Assembly (NCBI RefSeq): GCF_026183895.1
Contig: NZ_JAPFQI010000002.1
Location: 124,001-188,000, forward strand
Direction: 5' to 3'
Source: Sabulicella glaciei
GTDB taxonomy: Bacteria; Pseudomonadota; Alphaproteobacteria; Acetobacterales; Acetobacteraceae
Length of the DNA stretch: 64,000 bases
Part shown: positions 29,353 to 40,292 of the stretch, piece by piece
How positions within the stretch are numbered: position 1 is the stretch's first letter
Layout of the letters: each line of letters starts with the position of its first letter
Position numbers and translations under genes: made by a program
The notes under the pieces: model-generated
The model's database searches: none
The model's input: the letters and a program-made list of their open reading frames with translations, nothing else
What the model was told of the DNA's origin: nothing

Positions 29353-30489
29353 ATGGATTTCGACCTGAACGAGGAGCAGTCGCTGCTCCAGGACAGCATC
29401 CGCCGCACCCTCACGGACCGCTACGGCTTCGAGGCCCGTCGCGGCTTCATCGCGGGCGAGACGGGCTGGAGCCGTGAGATGTGGGCCCAGTATGCCGAGC
29501 TCGGCCTGCTGGGCCTGCCCTTCAGCGAGGAGGATGGCGGCTTCGGCGGCGGCGCCGAGGAGATGCTGATCCTGGCCGAGCAGATGGGCCGCTCGATCAC
29601 GCTGGAGCCCTGGTTCTCGACCCTGGTGCTGGGCGGCGGTTTCCTGCGCCACGGCGCCGATGCCAGGCTGCGTGGCGAACTGGTGCCCGGCATCGCTTCG
29701 GGCGAGACGCTGCTCGCCTTCGCGCAGCAGGAGCGCCAGTCCCGCTACGACCTGCATGACGTGCAGACGACGGCGAAGCGCGACGGCTCCGGCTGGGCCA
29801 TCACCGGCCGCAAGGGCATGGTGCTGCACGGCGACACGGCGGACCACTTCGTCGTCACCGCCCGCACCGGCGGCGGCCAGCGCGACCGGCAGGGCGTGGG
29901 CGTCTTCCTGGTGCCGAAGTCCGAGGCTTCCTCGGTCAAGGGCTTCCGCCAGGTGGATGGCAGCCGCGCGGCCGAGGTGGCCTTCGAGAACGCCCGCGCC
30001 AGTCATTGCCTGAGCGAGGACGGCATGGACCTCGTGGACCGGGTGGTGGACGAGGCAATCGCCGCCCTGGCCGCCGAGGCGGTGGGGGCGATGGATGTCG
30101 TGCACGCCATGACCCTGGACTACATGAAGACCCGCACCCAGTTCGGCCGCCCCATCGGCACCTTCCAGGCTCTGCAGCACAAGGCCGCGGACATGCTGGT
30201 GGCGATCGAGCAGTCGCGCTCCATGGCGTATTTCGCCGCCATGGCCTCGCGCGGCGAGAATGCGGAGGAGCGGCGACGCGACATGCACGCGGTGAAGGTG
30301 CAGGTCGGCCGAGCCAGCCGCCTGGTGGGCCAGCACAGCATCCAATTGCATGGCGGCATCGCCATGACGATGGAATACGCCGCCGGTCACTACTTCAAGC
30401 GACTGACGGTGAACGAGGCCACCTTCGGCGACACGGACCACCATCTGCGGGCGCTGTCCGACGCCGGAGGGCTTGTGCAGGCCGCTTAG
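29353..30489 (+). CDS. Acyl-CoA dehydrogenase, PimD-like (small subunit)
   Basis: 378 residues of the acyl-CoA dehydrogenase fold but with weaker signatures, as in PimD: AFAQQERQSRYDL replaces the usual E-P-x-A-G-S-D loop and the C-terminus is LHGGIAMTMEYAAGHYFKRLT. Such partner subunits help an active large subunit. It is 40 bases after the PimC-like gene and probably forms a heteromer with it. Confidence 0.87.
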   Translation: MDFDLNEEQSLLQDSIRRTLTDRYGFEARRGFIAGETGWSREMWAQYAELGLLGLPFSEEDGGFGGGAEEMLILAEQMGRSITLEPWFSTLVLGGGFLRHGADARLRGELVPGIASGETLLAFAQQERQSRYDLHDVQTTAKRDGSGWAITGRKGMVLHGDTADHFVVTARTGGGQRDRQGVGVFLVPKSEASSVKGFRQVDGSRAAEVAFENARASHCLSEDGMDLVDRVVDEAIAALAAEAVGAMDVVHAMTLDYMKTRTQFGRPIGTFQALQHKAADMLVAIEQSRSMAYFAAMASRGENAEERRRDMHAVKVQVGRASRLVGQHSIQLHGGIAMTMEYAAGHYFKRLTVNEATFGDTDHHLRALSDAGGLVQAA

Positions 30490-30549
30490 TCCTTGCGGCG
30501 CGGCGCGGGGCTTGCTTTGCTTCGCGCCGCAAGCTGCGGGGAGATGGCG

Positions 30550-31758
30550 ATGATTCTCGGGCGTCGTGGGGCGATCCTGGCGGGTGGCGCGGTTCTGGCC
30601 GCGCCCGTGGTGCAGGCGCAGGAAGGGCCGATCCGCATCGGCGAGATCAACTCCTATTCGTCGCAGCCCGCCTTCCTCATCCCCTACCGCAATGCCTGGA
30701 CCATGGCGGTGGACGAGGTGAACGCCGCCGGCGGCGTGAATGGCCGCCGGATCGAGACGGTGTTCCGCGACGATGCCGGCCGTCCCGAGGACGCGGTGCG
30801 CCATGCCGGCGAGTTGATCAACAACGAGCGCGTCCACCTGCTGGCCGGCGGCTTCCTGTCCAATGTCGGCCTCGCCATCGCGGATTTCGCCAACCAGAAT
30901 CGCCGCCTCTTCGTGGCGTCGGAGCCGCTGACCGACGCCCTCGTCTGGGCGCGGGGCAACCGCTACACCTTCCGGCTGCGTGCCTCCACCTACATGCAAT
31001 GCGCCATGCTGGTGGAGGAGGCGGCGAAGCTGCCCGCCCGGCGCTGGGCCACGGTGGCGCCCAATTACGAATACGGCCAGTCCTCGGTGCGCTGGTTCAA
31101 GGAATTGCTCACCCGCGCCAAGCCCGACGTGCAGTTCGTGGCGGAGCAGTTCCCGGCCCTGGGCCGCATCGATGCCGGCGCCACGGTCCAGGCCCTGGCC
31201 GGTGCGAACCCCGAGGCGATCTTCAACGTCACCTTCGCGGCCGACCTGACGAATTTCGTTCGCCAGGGCTCCACGCGCGGGCTGTTCGACCGCCGCCGCG
31301 TCGTTTCGCTCCTGACCGGAGAGCCCGAATACCTTGATCCGCTGGGCGACGAGGCGCCGGAGAACTGGATCGTCACCGGCTATCCTTGGCAGGACATCAA
31401 CACCGAGGGCCATCGCCGCTTCCGCGACGCGTATCGCGCCCGGTTCCGCGATCATCCGCGCCTGGGCAGCGTCGTCGCCTATGACACCGTCACCGCCATC
31501 GCGACCATGCTGCGCAGGTCGGAAGGCACGGACACGGACCGCATGATCGAGGCGATGCGCGGGTTGCGCTTCCCCTCCGCCTTCGGCGAGACCGAGGTCG
31601 AGTTCCGCGACCTCGACCACCAATCCACCTCGGGTGCCTATGTCGGGCGCACGGCGGTGCGGAGCGGACGTGGGGTGATGGTGGATTGGCGCTATGCCGA
31701 CGGGCGCAACTACCTGCCGCCCGACGACGTGGTGCGCGGATTGCGGCCGCAGGCCTAG
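30550..31758 (+). CDS. Branched-chain-amino-acid-type ABC substrate-binding protein
   Basis: 402 residues. Twin-arginine-like or Sec leader (ILGRRGAILAGGAVLAAPVVQAQ), then a periplasmic-binding fold of the LivJ/LivK type: IGEINSYSSQP start, MAVDEVNAAGGVNGRRIETVFRDD. I chose ATG 30550 because GGGGAG lies 6 bases before it; ATG 30544 sits directly on that site. Binds the solute for the Liv-type transporter coded next. The ligand could be an amino acid, a dicarboxylate or an amide; sequence does not tell. Confidence 0.88.
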   Translation: MILGRRGAILAGGAVLAAPVVQAQEGPIRIGEINSYSSQPAFLIPYRNAWTMAVDEVNAAGGVNGRRIETVFRDDAGRPEDAVRHAGELINNERVHLLAGGFLSNVGLAIADFANQNRRLFVASEPLTDALVWARGNRYTFRLRASTYMQCAMLVEEAAKLPARRWATVAPNYEYGQSSVRWFKELLTRAKPDVQFVAEQFPALGRIDAGATVQALAGANPEAIFNVTFAADLTNFVRQGSTRGLFDRRRVVSLLTGEPEYLDPLGDEAPENWIVTGYPWQDINTEGHRRFRDAYRARFRDHPRLGSVVAYDTVTAIATMLRRSEGTDTDRMIEAMRGLRFPSAFGETEVEFRDLDHQSTSGAYVGRTAVRSGRGVMVDWRYADGRNYLPPDDVVRGLRPQA

Positions 31759-31764
31759 CCCGCC

Positions 31765-33588
31765 CTGGAAAACCTTCTCGTCCAGGGGCTGTCTGGCCTC
31801 GCCTCCGCCTCGTCGCTGTTTCTTGTCGCCTCCGGGTTGACGGTGATCTTCGGCGTCACGCGCATCGTGAACTTCGCGCACGGCTCCTTCTACATGCTGG
31901 GCGCATATTTGGCCTGGACGCTGGTCACGGTCCTGCCGCGCGGGCATCTCGGCTTCTGGGGCGGGGTGCTGGCCGCGGCGCTGATCGTCGGCGTCATTGG
32001 CGTGCTGATCGAAGTGCTGCTCTTGCGCCGCATCTACAAGGCGCCGGAACTCTTCCAGCTTCTTGCCACCTTTGGCGTCGTGCTGATCGTGCAGGACCTC
32101 GCCCTGCTGATCTGGGGCCCGCAGGACCTGCTCGGCCCGCGCGCCCCGGGGCTGCGCGGCGCGACCGAGGTGCTGGGGGTGCGCTTCCCCCTCTATGAAC
32201 TATTCCTGATCGCGGTCGGGCCCGTGGTGCTCGGCTTGCTCTGGCTGCTCTTCCACCGCACGCGCTGGGGCACGCTGGTCCGCGCCGCGACGGCGGACCG
32301 GGAGATGGTGGGCGCGCTGGGGGTGAACCAGCGCATGCTCTTCACCACCGTGTTCTTTCTGGGCTCTATCCTCGCTGGGCTGGGCGGGGCGCTGCAATTG
32401 CCGCGCGAAAGCGTGAACCTCCAGATGGACCTCGCGGTCATCGCCGAGGCCTTCGTGGTGGTGGTGGTCGGCGGGCTGGGCTCCCTGCCCGGGGCCTTCC
32501 TGGCAGCGATGCTGATCGGCCAGATGCAGGCCTTCGGCATCCTGATCTTCCCGAAGATCACGCTGGTCCTGGCCTTCCTGGTGATGGCGGCCGTGCTGGT
32601 GGTGCGGCCACACGGGCTGCTGGGCCGCCCGCCTTCCTCCGCCCACGTGGCGCAGGCGGTGGAGCCGCCGCTGGAGGCGACGCCGGGCTGGGGGCGTTGG
32701 CTCCTCCTTGCCCTGCTGGCGCTGGCCGTCCTCGTGCCGCCCTTCCTTGGCGACTTCGCCCTGATCGTCTTCACCGAGATCGCGATCATGGTGCTCTTCG
32801 CGGCCTCGCTGCACTTCATCATGGGGCCAGGCGGCATGGCGAGCTTCGGCCACGCTGCCTATTTCGGCCTGGGCGCCTATGGCGCGGCGCTGCTGGTCAA
32901 GCATTTCGCCGCGCCGATGGAATTGGGGCTGGTCGGCGCGCCCTTCGCCGCCGGGCTGGCGGGCGTCGTGTTCGGCTGGTTCTGCGTGCGGCTGTCGGGC
33001 GTCTATGCCGCCATGCTGACCCTGGCCTTCGCGCAGATCGCCTGGTCGGCGGCCTTTCAGTGGGTCGAACTCACGGGGGGCGACAACGGCATCCTCGGCG
33101 TCTGGCCCTCGGCCTGGGCGCAGCCGAAGCTGGTTTTCTACTACCTGACCTTGGCGCTTTGCGTGGCGGCGACGCTGCTGCTGCGCCGGGCGATCTTCGC
33201 GCCCTTCGGCTACGCGCTGCGCGCCGGCCGCGACTCGCCCCTGCGGGCGGAGGCGATCGGCATGGACGGGTTCCACATACGCTGGGCCGCCTTCACCCTG
33301 GCGGCCGTGGCGGCGGGGATCGCCGGCGGGCTCTTTGCCTACAGCAAGGGCAGCGTCTTCCCGACCTACATGGCCATCCCGCGCTCGGTGGACGCGCTCT
33401 TGATGGTGCTGTTGGGCGGCGTTCAGACCGTCAGCGGGCCCATCGTCGGTGCCCTGGCCTATACCTGGATCCATGAGCAGCTGATGCGGCTCTTCGACCT
33501 GTGGCGCCTGCTCCTTGGCACGGTGATCCTCCTGCTGGTGCTGTTCTTCCCGCAGGGACTGGCCGGGGTGGCGCGGAGGCGCGGGTGA
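31765..33588 (+). CDS. Fused LivH-LivM-type ABC permease, probable CTG start
   Basis: 607 residues. Residues 1-285 match a LivH-type permease and about 300-600 a LivM-type permease, joined by a short linker (RPPSSAHVAQAVEPPLEATPG). Both halves look complete, with GSFYMLGAYL and FGHAAYFGLGAYGAAL loops. The first ATG, GTG or TTG in frame is TTG 31837, deep in the first membrane segment. In-frame reading upstream continues as a normal LivH N-terminus (ENLLVQGLSG, then LFLVASGLTVIFGV) back to CTG 31765, six bases after the preceding stop TAG. CTG start after reinitiation is the best fit; a miscalled ATG is the alternative. Imports an amino-acid-like solute with the neighbouring proteins. Confidence 0.85.
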   Translation: MENLLVQGLSGLASASSLFLVASGLTVIFGVTRIVNFAHGSFYMLGAYLAWTLVTVLPRGHLGFWGGVLAAALIVGVIGVLIEVLLLRRIYKAPELFQLLATFGVVLIVQDLALLIWGPQDLLGPRAPGLRGATEVLGVRFPLYELFLIAVGPVVLGLLWLLFHRTRWGTLVRAATADREMVGALGVNQRMLFTTVFFLGSILAGLGGALQLPRESVNLQMDLAVIAEAFVVVVVGGLGSLPGAFLAAMLIGQMQAFGILIFPKITLVLAFLVMAAVLVVRPHGLLGRPPSSAHVAQAVEPPLEATPGWGRWLLLALLALAVLVPPFLGDFALIVFTEIAIMVLFAASLHFIMGPGGMASFGHAAYFGLGAYGAALLVKHFAAPMELGLVGAPFAAGLAGVVFGWFCVRLSGVYAAMLTLAFAQIAWSAAFQWVELTGGDNGILGVWPSAWAQPKLVFYYLTLALCVAATLLLRRAIFAPFGYALRAGRDSPLRAEAIGMDGFHIRWAAFTLAAVAAGIAGGLFAYSKGSVFPTYMAIPRSVDALLMVLLGGVQTVSGPIVGALAYTWIHEQLMRLFDLWRLLLGTVILLLVLFFPQGLAGVARRRG

Positions 33589-34346
33589 GCGCGACGCTGG
33601 AAGCCACCGACCTGCACAAGAGCTTCGGCGGCGTGCACGCCGTGGCCGGGGTGACGCTGCGCGTCGCGGCCGGCGAGCTGCTGGCGCTGATCGGACCGAA
33701 CGGCGCCGGAAAATCCACCTGCTTCAACATGCTGAACGGCCAGCTGCGCCCCGACTGCGGCGAGGTGCGGCTGCGCGGGGAGGACATCACCGGCATGGCC
33801 CCGCGCCGCGTCTGGCGCATGGGGGTGGGGCGCACCTTCCAGATCACCGCCACCTTCGGCTCCATGACGGTGCTGGAGAACGTGCAGATGGCGCTGCTCT
33901 CCCACCGTCGCCGCCTGTTCGACCTGTGGAACCCCGTGGGGCGCGAGGACCCGGCGCGGGCACTTGCCCTGCTGGAGCGGGTGGGGATGGCGGCGCAGGC
34001 GGCTCGCCCCTGCGGTGTCCTGGCCTATGGCGACCTGAAGCGGGTGGAACTCGCCATCGCGCTCGCCAACGACCCCGCCCTGCTTCTGATGGACGAGCCG
34101 ACGGCTGGTATGGCCCCGGCCGAGCGCGTGGCGCTGATGGAACTCACCGCGCGCATCGCACGCGACGGCGGCATCGCCGTCCTGTTCACCGAGCACGACA
34201 TGGACGTGGTGTTCGGCCACGCCGACCGCATCCTGGTTCTCGACCGTGGCCGCCCCATCGCGGAGGGCGCGCCCGAAGCCGTGCGCGCCGATGCGCGGGT
34301 GCGGGAGGTGTATCTCGGCACCGGGGCGACGCACGGCCATGCTTGA
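33585..34346 (+). CDS. LivG-type ABC transporter ATPase
   Basis: 253 residues from GTG 33585 (GTGA overlap with the permease stop). Walker A GPNGAGKST (about 39-47), an insert between Q-loop and signature typical of LivG, and the Walker B LLLMDEPTAGM. The usual LSGG signature is replaced by LAYGDLKRVELAIAL, as normal in LivG. Paired with the LivF gene that follows. Confidence 0.93.
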   Translation: MSATLEATDLHKSFGGVHAVAGVTLRVAAGELLALIGPNGAGKSTCFNMLNGQLRPDCGEVRLRGEDITGMAPRRVWRMGVGRTFQITATFGSMTVLENVQMALLSHRRRLFDLWNPVGREDPARALALLERVGMAAQAARPCGVLAYGDLKRVELAIALANDPALLLMDEPTAGMAPAERVALMELTARIARDGGIAVLFTEHDMDVVFGHADRILVLDRGRPIAEGAPEAVRADARVREVYLGTGATHGHA

Positions 34347-35040
34347 GGTTTCGGCGCTGCATGCGCATTACGGCCGCGCCCACATCCTGCACGGCGTGTC
34401 CTTCGCGGCGCGGGAGGGGGAGGTGGTGGCGCTGCTTGGCCGCAACGGCGCGGGCAAGAGCACGACCATGAAGGCGGTGATGGGGCTGGTGCGCCCTTCC
34501 TCCGGCTCGGTCCGCTTCCGAGGAGAGGAGGTGGCGGGGCGCGAGCCCTTCGCGATCGCGCGACGCGGCCTGGGCTACGTGCCGGAGGAGCGGCGCATCT
34601 TCAGCGAGTTGACCGTGGCCGAGAACCTGGAGGTGGGCCGCCGCCCGGCCCCCGCCGGCCTAGCGTCCTGGACGCCGGCGCGCATCGCCGCGCTCTTTCC
34701 CAGCCTGGGCGCCATGATGGCGCGGCCGGGCGGGCGGATGAGCGGCGGCGAGCAGCAAATGCTCACCATCGCCCGTACGCTGATGGGCAATCCGCGCCTC
34801 ATTCTGCTGGACGAGCCGAGCGAAGGGCTGGCTCCCGTGATCGTGGAGCGCATGGCCGACGCCATCCTGCAGCTGAAGCGGGAGGGGCTGACCGTGCTCA
34901 TCTCCGAGCAGAACCTGCATTTCGCGCGCCTCGTCAGCGACCGCGCCCTGGTGCTGGAAAAGGGCGCGATCCGCTGGGAGGGCACGATGCAGGCGCTGAT
35001 GGCCGACGAGGCGGCGCGGGCCGCCTATCTGACGGTCTGA
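34339..35040 (+). CDS. LivF-type ABC transporter ATPase
   Basis: 233 residues. Walker A GRNGAGKST, signature RMSGGEQQMLTIARTLM, Walker B LILLDEPSEGLAP and LISEQNLHFA as the switch region. Start ATG 34339 overlaps the LivG end by 8 bases. Completes the importer (binding protein, fused permease, two ATPases). Its 3' end overlaps the convergent phosphatase by 16 bases. Confidence 0.94.
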   Translation: MLEVSALHAHYGRAHILHGVSFAAREGEVVALLGRNGAGKSTTMKAVMGLVRPSSGSVRFRGEEVAGREPFAIARRGLGYVPEERRIFSELTVAENLEVGRRPAPAGLASWTPARIAALFPSLGAMMARPGGRMSGGEQQMLTIARTLMGNPRLILLDEPSEGLAPVIVERMADAILQLKREGLTVLISEQNLHFARLVSDRALVLEKGAIRWEGTMQALMADEAARAAYLTV

Positions 35041-35651
35041 AGCAACTCCGCCGGCGAGAACGCGACCGCGTCCGCGCCCGGGTCGGCGCCATAGCCCCAG
35101 GCGGCGAAGACGCTGCGCACCCCGGCGCCGCGCGCGGCCAGCACGTCGTTGGCGTGGTCGCCGATCATCACCGCCTCGCCCGGCGCCGCGCCCGCCGCCT
35201 CCAGCACGCCGCGCACATGGCCCGGGTCGGGCTTGCGGACGGAAAGGCTGTCGCCGCCCAGCACGACCGAGAAGCGCCCGGCCAGGCCCAGCCCCTCCAG
35301 CAGGGCGCGCGTGGCAGCGATGGGCTTGTTGGTGCAGACGGCGAGGCCCCACCTGGCCTCGGCCAGCCCCGCCAGCGCCTCTGGAATGCCGGGGAAGGGT
35401 CGGGAGAGCACGGCGCTGTTGGCCTCCAGGTCCGGCAGGAAGCTCCCGAAATCCTCCTCGCCCCAGGCGGCGCCGCGCGCGGCGAAGGCCTTGGCCAGCA
35501 GGGCGCGCGCGCCGTCGCCGATCATCGCCTGAACCTCCGGCAGGGCGAAGGGGGGCAGGGCGCGACGCGCCATGAGGCGGTTCAGCGCAGCGGCGATGTC
35601 CGGGGCGCTGTGCACCAGCGTCCCGTCCAGGTCGAAGATGGCAAGGGGCAT
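35025..35651 (-). CDS. gph: HAD-family phosphoglycolate phosphatase
   Basis: 208 residues. HAD motif I DLDGTLVHS (nucleophile Asp8 and Asp10), motif II CTNKPIA (Thr), motif III Lys in RKPDPGH and motif IV GDHANDV. The cap domain is the small helical type of Gph. It removes phosphoglycolate formed in oxygenation or DNA repair. Other HAD substrates are possible. Next to the IS element end on its upstream side; the gene appears intact. Confidence 0.88.
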   Translation of the reverse strand: MPLAIFDLDGTLVHSAPDIAAALNRLMARRALPPFALPEVQAMIGDGARALLAKAFAARGAAWGEEDFGSFLPDLEANSAVLSRPFPGIPEALAGLAEARWGLAVCTNKPIAATRALLEGLGLAGRFSVVLGGDSLSVRKPDPGHVRGVLEAAGAAPGEAVMIGDHANDVLAARGAGVRSVFAAWGYGADPGADAVAFSPAELLQTVR

Positions 35652-35692
35652 GACCCCGCCTATCGTGCCCCGCAAGACGCCGCAAGAAAGCC

Positions 35693-35743
35693 TGACATCC
35701 TCCTGGCCCTGAAGGGCTGGGGTTCCCGAGGGCGGCCTGACGT
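35693..35743 (-). other. IS605-type right end with putative guide-RNA (omegaRNA) end
   Basis: Read along the minus strand after the tnpB stop: GAACCCCAGCCCTTCAGGG, an imperfect hairpin and GGAGGATGTCA. This wording is characteristic of IS605/IS1341 right ends: a hairpin with a TTC loop followed by the cut end. In TnpB systems the RNA that spans this end carries a guide copied from the flank just outside. The outside flank here is 35673-35692. The lower stem has two mismatches, so activity is uncertain. Confidence 0.55.
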
Positions 35744-36946
35744 TCATGCTGCCGCCCTCTGGCTGGTTCCTGCTTCGGCGGGCGCCTTGCGGCCACCCTC
35801 CACAGGCAGCAACGGTGTGCCCCACCGCCGTTTGATCACCTTCGCGGCGTTCAGGTCGGCATGCTCCACATGGCCGCAGCGGACGCAGAGAAAGCGCGAG
35901 CCCTGCCGGTTCCGCTCATCCACAAGGCCACAGGCCGAACATTCCCGGCTGCTGTTCCGAGCGGGGACATGCGCCGTGCGCCCACTTCGTTCTGGCAGCT
36001 TGTAGCCAAGGAATCGGTCGAACATGCCCCATCCCTGATCGAGAATGGCGCGGTTCAGCCCGGACTTGGCCCGCACATTCGTGCCAGGCTCTTCCACGGT
36101 CCCGGCTGCCGAGCGGACCATGTTGCGGACTTCCAGCTTCTCCAGCACGACCACGCCGTGGTTCTTGGCAATGGCGGTCGAGACTTTGTGCAGGAAGTCC
36201 TTGCGCGCGTTTGAGACACACAGATGCAGCCGCGCCACGCGGCGGACTTGCTTTCTCCTGTTGTTTGACCCGCGCTTCTTGCGCGCCAGCTTGCGCTGGG
36301 CGCGAGCCAGCGCCCGAAGCGCTTTCTTTCCGCAGTTGGCAGGCTCGATCATCGTGCCGTCCGACAGGGCGGCGAACACGTTCACGCCCCGGTCAATGCC
36401 CACCACTGGCAAGGCTGATGGTGCCGGATCAGCGATCTCAAGCTCGTACTGAGCGGCGATCTGCCAGAGGCCAGCCCGCCGCGAGACGGTGATGTTCTTC
36501 ACCTCGCCGGGGATCTCCCGATCCCAGCGGAGCCGCACCCAACCGAGCTTCGGCAGCTTCAACTCGCCCACCCGGCGCGACAAGCGCCGGAAGGCGAACG
36601 TGGCCGGATCCGGGAAGCGCATCGCGTCGTTCTTGCCGCGCTTGCGCGGCGTCGGTGCCCGAGCACGACCTTCCCACCAGTTCTGATAGGCGCGGTCGAG
36701 GTCCTTCACCGCCTGTTGCAGCGGATGGACCGGCACATCCTGGAGCCAGTCGAACTCTGCCCGGAGCGCCGTGACCTCGCGGCACTGGCTGGCGAAGTTG
36801 AACCTCCGGCCGGGCTGATACCAGTCCCGTCGCTGTTCGAGAGCGAGGTTGTAGACACAGCGCACTGAGCCGATCCACGCCCACAGCACCGCCGCCTGCT
36901 CAGGCGTCGGATCAAGGCGAAAAACATGGGCCTTGCGGATCAGCAC
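35744..36946 (-). CDS. tnpB: TnpB RNA-guided nuclease, IS605 OrfB
   Basis: 400 residues from GTG 36946. The start MLIRKAHVFRLDPTPEQ is typical of TnpB. The RuvC-like active residues are all present: Asp185 in GIDRGVNV, Glu269 in VVLEKLEV and Asp364 in HADLNAAKV. The zinc finger has two CxxC pairs, Cys336/Cys339 and Cys354/Cys357. So it looks catalytically intact, not a relic. TnpB cuts DNA at sites set by an RNA copied from the element's right end, helping the element persist. No tnpA is adjacent. The reading frame has somewhat more A/T at the start than neighbours, fitting transfer. Confidence 0.93.
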   Translation of the reverse strand: MLIRKAHVFRLDPTPEQAAVLWAWIGSVRCVYNLALEQRRDWYQPGRRFNFASQCREVTALRAEFDWLQDVPVHPLQQAVKDLDRAYQNWWEGRARAPTPRKRGKNDAMRFPDPATFAFRRLSRRVGELKLPKLGWVRLRWDREIPGEVKNITVSRRAGLWQIAAQYELEIADPAPSALPVVGIDRGVNVFAALSDGTMIEPANCGKKALRALARAQRKLARKKRGSNNRRKQVRRVARLHLCVSNARKDFLHKVSTAIAKNHGVVVLEKLEVRNMVRSAAGTVEEPGTNVRAKSGLNRAILDQGWGMFDRFLGYKLPERSGRTAHVPARNSSRECSACGLVDERNRQGSRFLCVRCGHVEHADLNAAKVIKRRWGTPLLPVEGGRKAPAEAGTSQRAAA

Positions 36947-37153
36947 AGAATGTTCTTATTGTGTTCCATGCGGCGTCGGCAACAGCATTCTTGGCGCATA
37001 CGCGCCATTGATGGCCTGACCCGGCCCTAAAGGATCGGGCTTGCGGCCGATCTCTGGTCACCGGGGGTAGTCTTGCCGCGCCCGTTCCGCTTGACTACGG
37101 GCAACCTGAGGGCCCGTCGGGACTCTCCTTCCCACGGGGACAGGGATCACTTC

Positions 37154-38455
37154 ATGCGCGCCGCCATCATCCTTGCTGCGGGTCAGGGGACCCGCATGAA
37201 ATCCGCCTTGCCCAAGGTCATGCACCGCCTCGCCGGACGGCCAATGATCCGGCACCTGCTGGCGGCCTGCGAGGGCGTGTTCGACCGGGTGGTGGTGGTG
37301 GTCGGTCCTGGGATGGAGGCGCTGGAAAAGGCCGTCGCCCCCCACGCCACGGTGGTGCAGGCGGAGCGGCTCGGGACGGGCCACGCCGCCCGCATGGCCG
37401 CGCCCCTGCTCGAAGGCTTCAGCGGCGACGTGGCGGTGCTTTATGGCGACAACCCGCTGATCGCGCCGGAAACGCTGCGCCGGCTGGTGGAGGCGCGGAC
37501 AGGCGCCGACCTGGCGCTGCTGGCCATGCGCCCCGCCGACCCGGGCAAGTATGGCCGCGTGGTGCAGGGCACCTCGGGACAGGTGGAGCGCATCGTCGAA
37601 TGGGCGGATGCCTCGGAGGAGGAGCGCGCCATTCCCCTCTGCAATGCAGGGGTGGTCTGCGCCGAGGCCGGGCGGCTGTTCCGCTGGCTGGGGGCGCTGC
37701 GGAACGACAACCGGCAGGGCGAATTCTACCTGACTGACGTGGTGGCCCTGGCCCATGGCGAGGGGCTACGCGTCCGCGCCGTGGAAGCGCCGGAGGCGGA
37801 GCTTCGCGGCATCAACAGCCGCGCCGAGCTGGCGATGGCCGAGGCCGAGATCCAGCAGCGACTTCGCCTGGCCGCCATGGAAGCCGGGGTGACGCTGGTG
37901 GCGCCGGAGACGGTGCAGTTCTCCTGGGACACGTGCCTCGCCCCCGACGTGGTGGTGGAGCCGCACGTGGTTTTCGCGCCAGGCGTTTCGGTGGAAACCG
38001 GAGCGACCCTCCGAGCCTTCTCACATCTGGAAGATTGCGTGGTGCGCGCTGGGGCGGTGATTGGCCCCTACGCGCGGCTGCGCCCGGGCACCGAGGTGGG
38101 GGAAGAGGCCCATGTGGGCAATTTCGTGGAGTTGAAGGCGGCGACGCTTGGGCGGGGCGCCAAGGCGAACCATCTGAGCTACATTGGTGACGCGACGGTG
38201 GGCGCGCGGGCCAATATCGGCGCCGGGACCATCACCTGCAATTATGACGGCATCCGCAAGCACCGCACCGTGATCGGCGAGGGCGCCTTTATCGGCTCCG
38301 ACACCGCGCTGGTCGCGCCGGTGCGGGTTGGGGCACGGGCGCTGGTGGCCGCAGGCAGCGTGGTGACCGAGGAAGTGCCGGACGACGCGCTCGCCATCGC
38401 GCGCGGGCGGCAGGTGAACAAGCCGGGGCGCGGCTTCAAGGGCAAGGGGAAGTAA
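37154..38455 (+). CDS. glmU: Bifunctional UDP-N-acetylglucosamine pyrophosphorylase/GlcN-1-P acetyltransferase
   Basis: 433 residues, slightly short for GlmU. N-terminal uridylyltransferase loop LAAGQGTRMKSALPK; C-terminal left-handed beta-helix with hexapeptide repeats and the acetyltransferase residues in NHLSYIGDA and CNYDGIRKH. Makes UDP-GlcNAc for peptidoglycan and lipopolysaccharide. ATG 37154 sits at the natural family start (MRAAIILAAG). Followed 4 bases later by glmS: the whole route from fructose-6-phosphate is nearly complete here. Confidence 0.96.
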   Translation: MRAAIILAAGQGTRMKSALPKVMHRLAGRPMIRHLLAACEGVFDRVVVVVGPGMEALEKAVAPHATVVQAERLGTGHAARMAAPLLEGFSGDVAVLYGDNPLIAPETLRRLVEARTGADLALLAMRPADPGKYGRVVQGTSGQVERIVEWADASEEERAIPLCNAGVVCAEAGRLFRWLGALRNDNRQGEFYLTDVVALAHGEGLRVRAVEAPEAELRGINSRAELAMAEAEIQQRLRLAAMEAGVTLVAPETVQFSWDTCLAPDVVVEPHVVFAPGVSVETGATLRAFSHLEDCVVRAGAVIGPYARLRPGTEVGEEAHVGNFVELKAATLGRGAKANHLSYIGDATVGARANIGAGTITCNYDGIRKHRTVIGEGAFIGSDTALVAPVRVGARALVAAGSVVTEEVPDDALAIARGRQVNKPGRGFKGKGK

Positions 38456-38459
38456 GGGC

Positions 38460-40283
<1,824 letters not shown>

Positions 40284-40292
40284 CGCTCCCCC

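Larger units (their letters stand above)
35693..37010 (-). mobile_element. IS200/IS605-type element carrying only tnpB
   Basis: A lone tnpB with a recognisable right end at about 35693 and a hairpin (TGGCGC-ATAC-GCGCCA) at 36992-37007 that may mark the left end. No tnpA-type (Y1) transposase gene is present, so movement would need an enzyme from elsewhere. The precise left edge is not proven; the gene-free gap to glmU is ordinary sequence beyond it. Confidence 0.6.

Noticed and set aside
36947-37153. Regulatory RNA upstream of glmU
   Set aside because: Only a weak GTAGTC/GACTAC pair and the IS-side hairpin are visible; not enough to call an RNA element.
38456-38459. glmS ribozyme or riboswitch before glmS
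   Set aside because: Only 4 bases separate glmU and glmS, and the ribozyme is known from Gram-positive bacteria.
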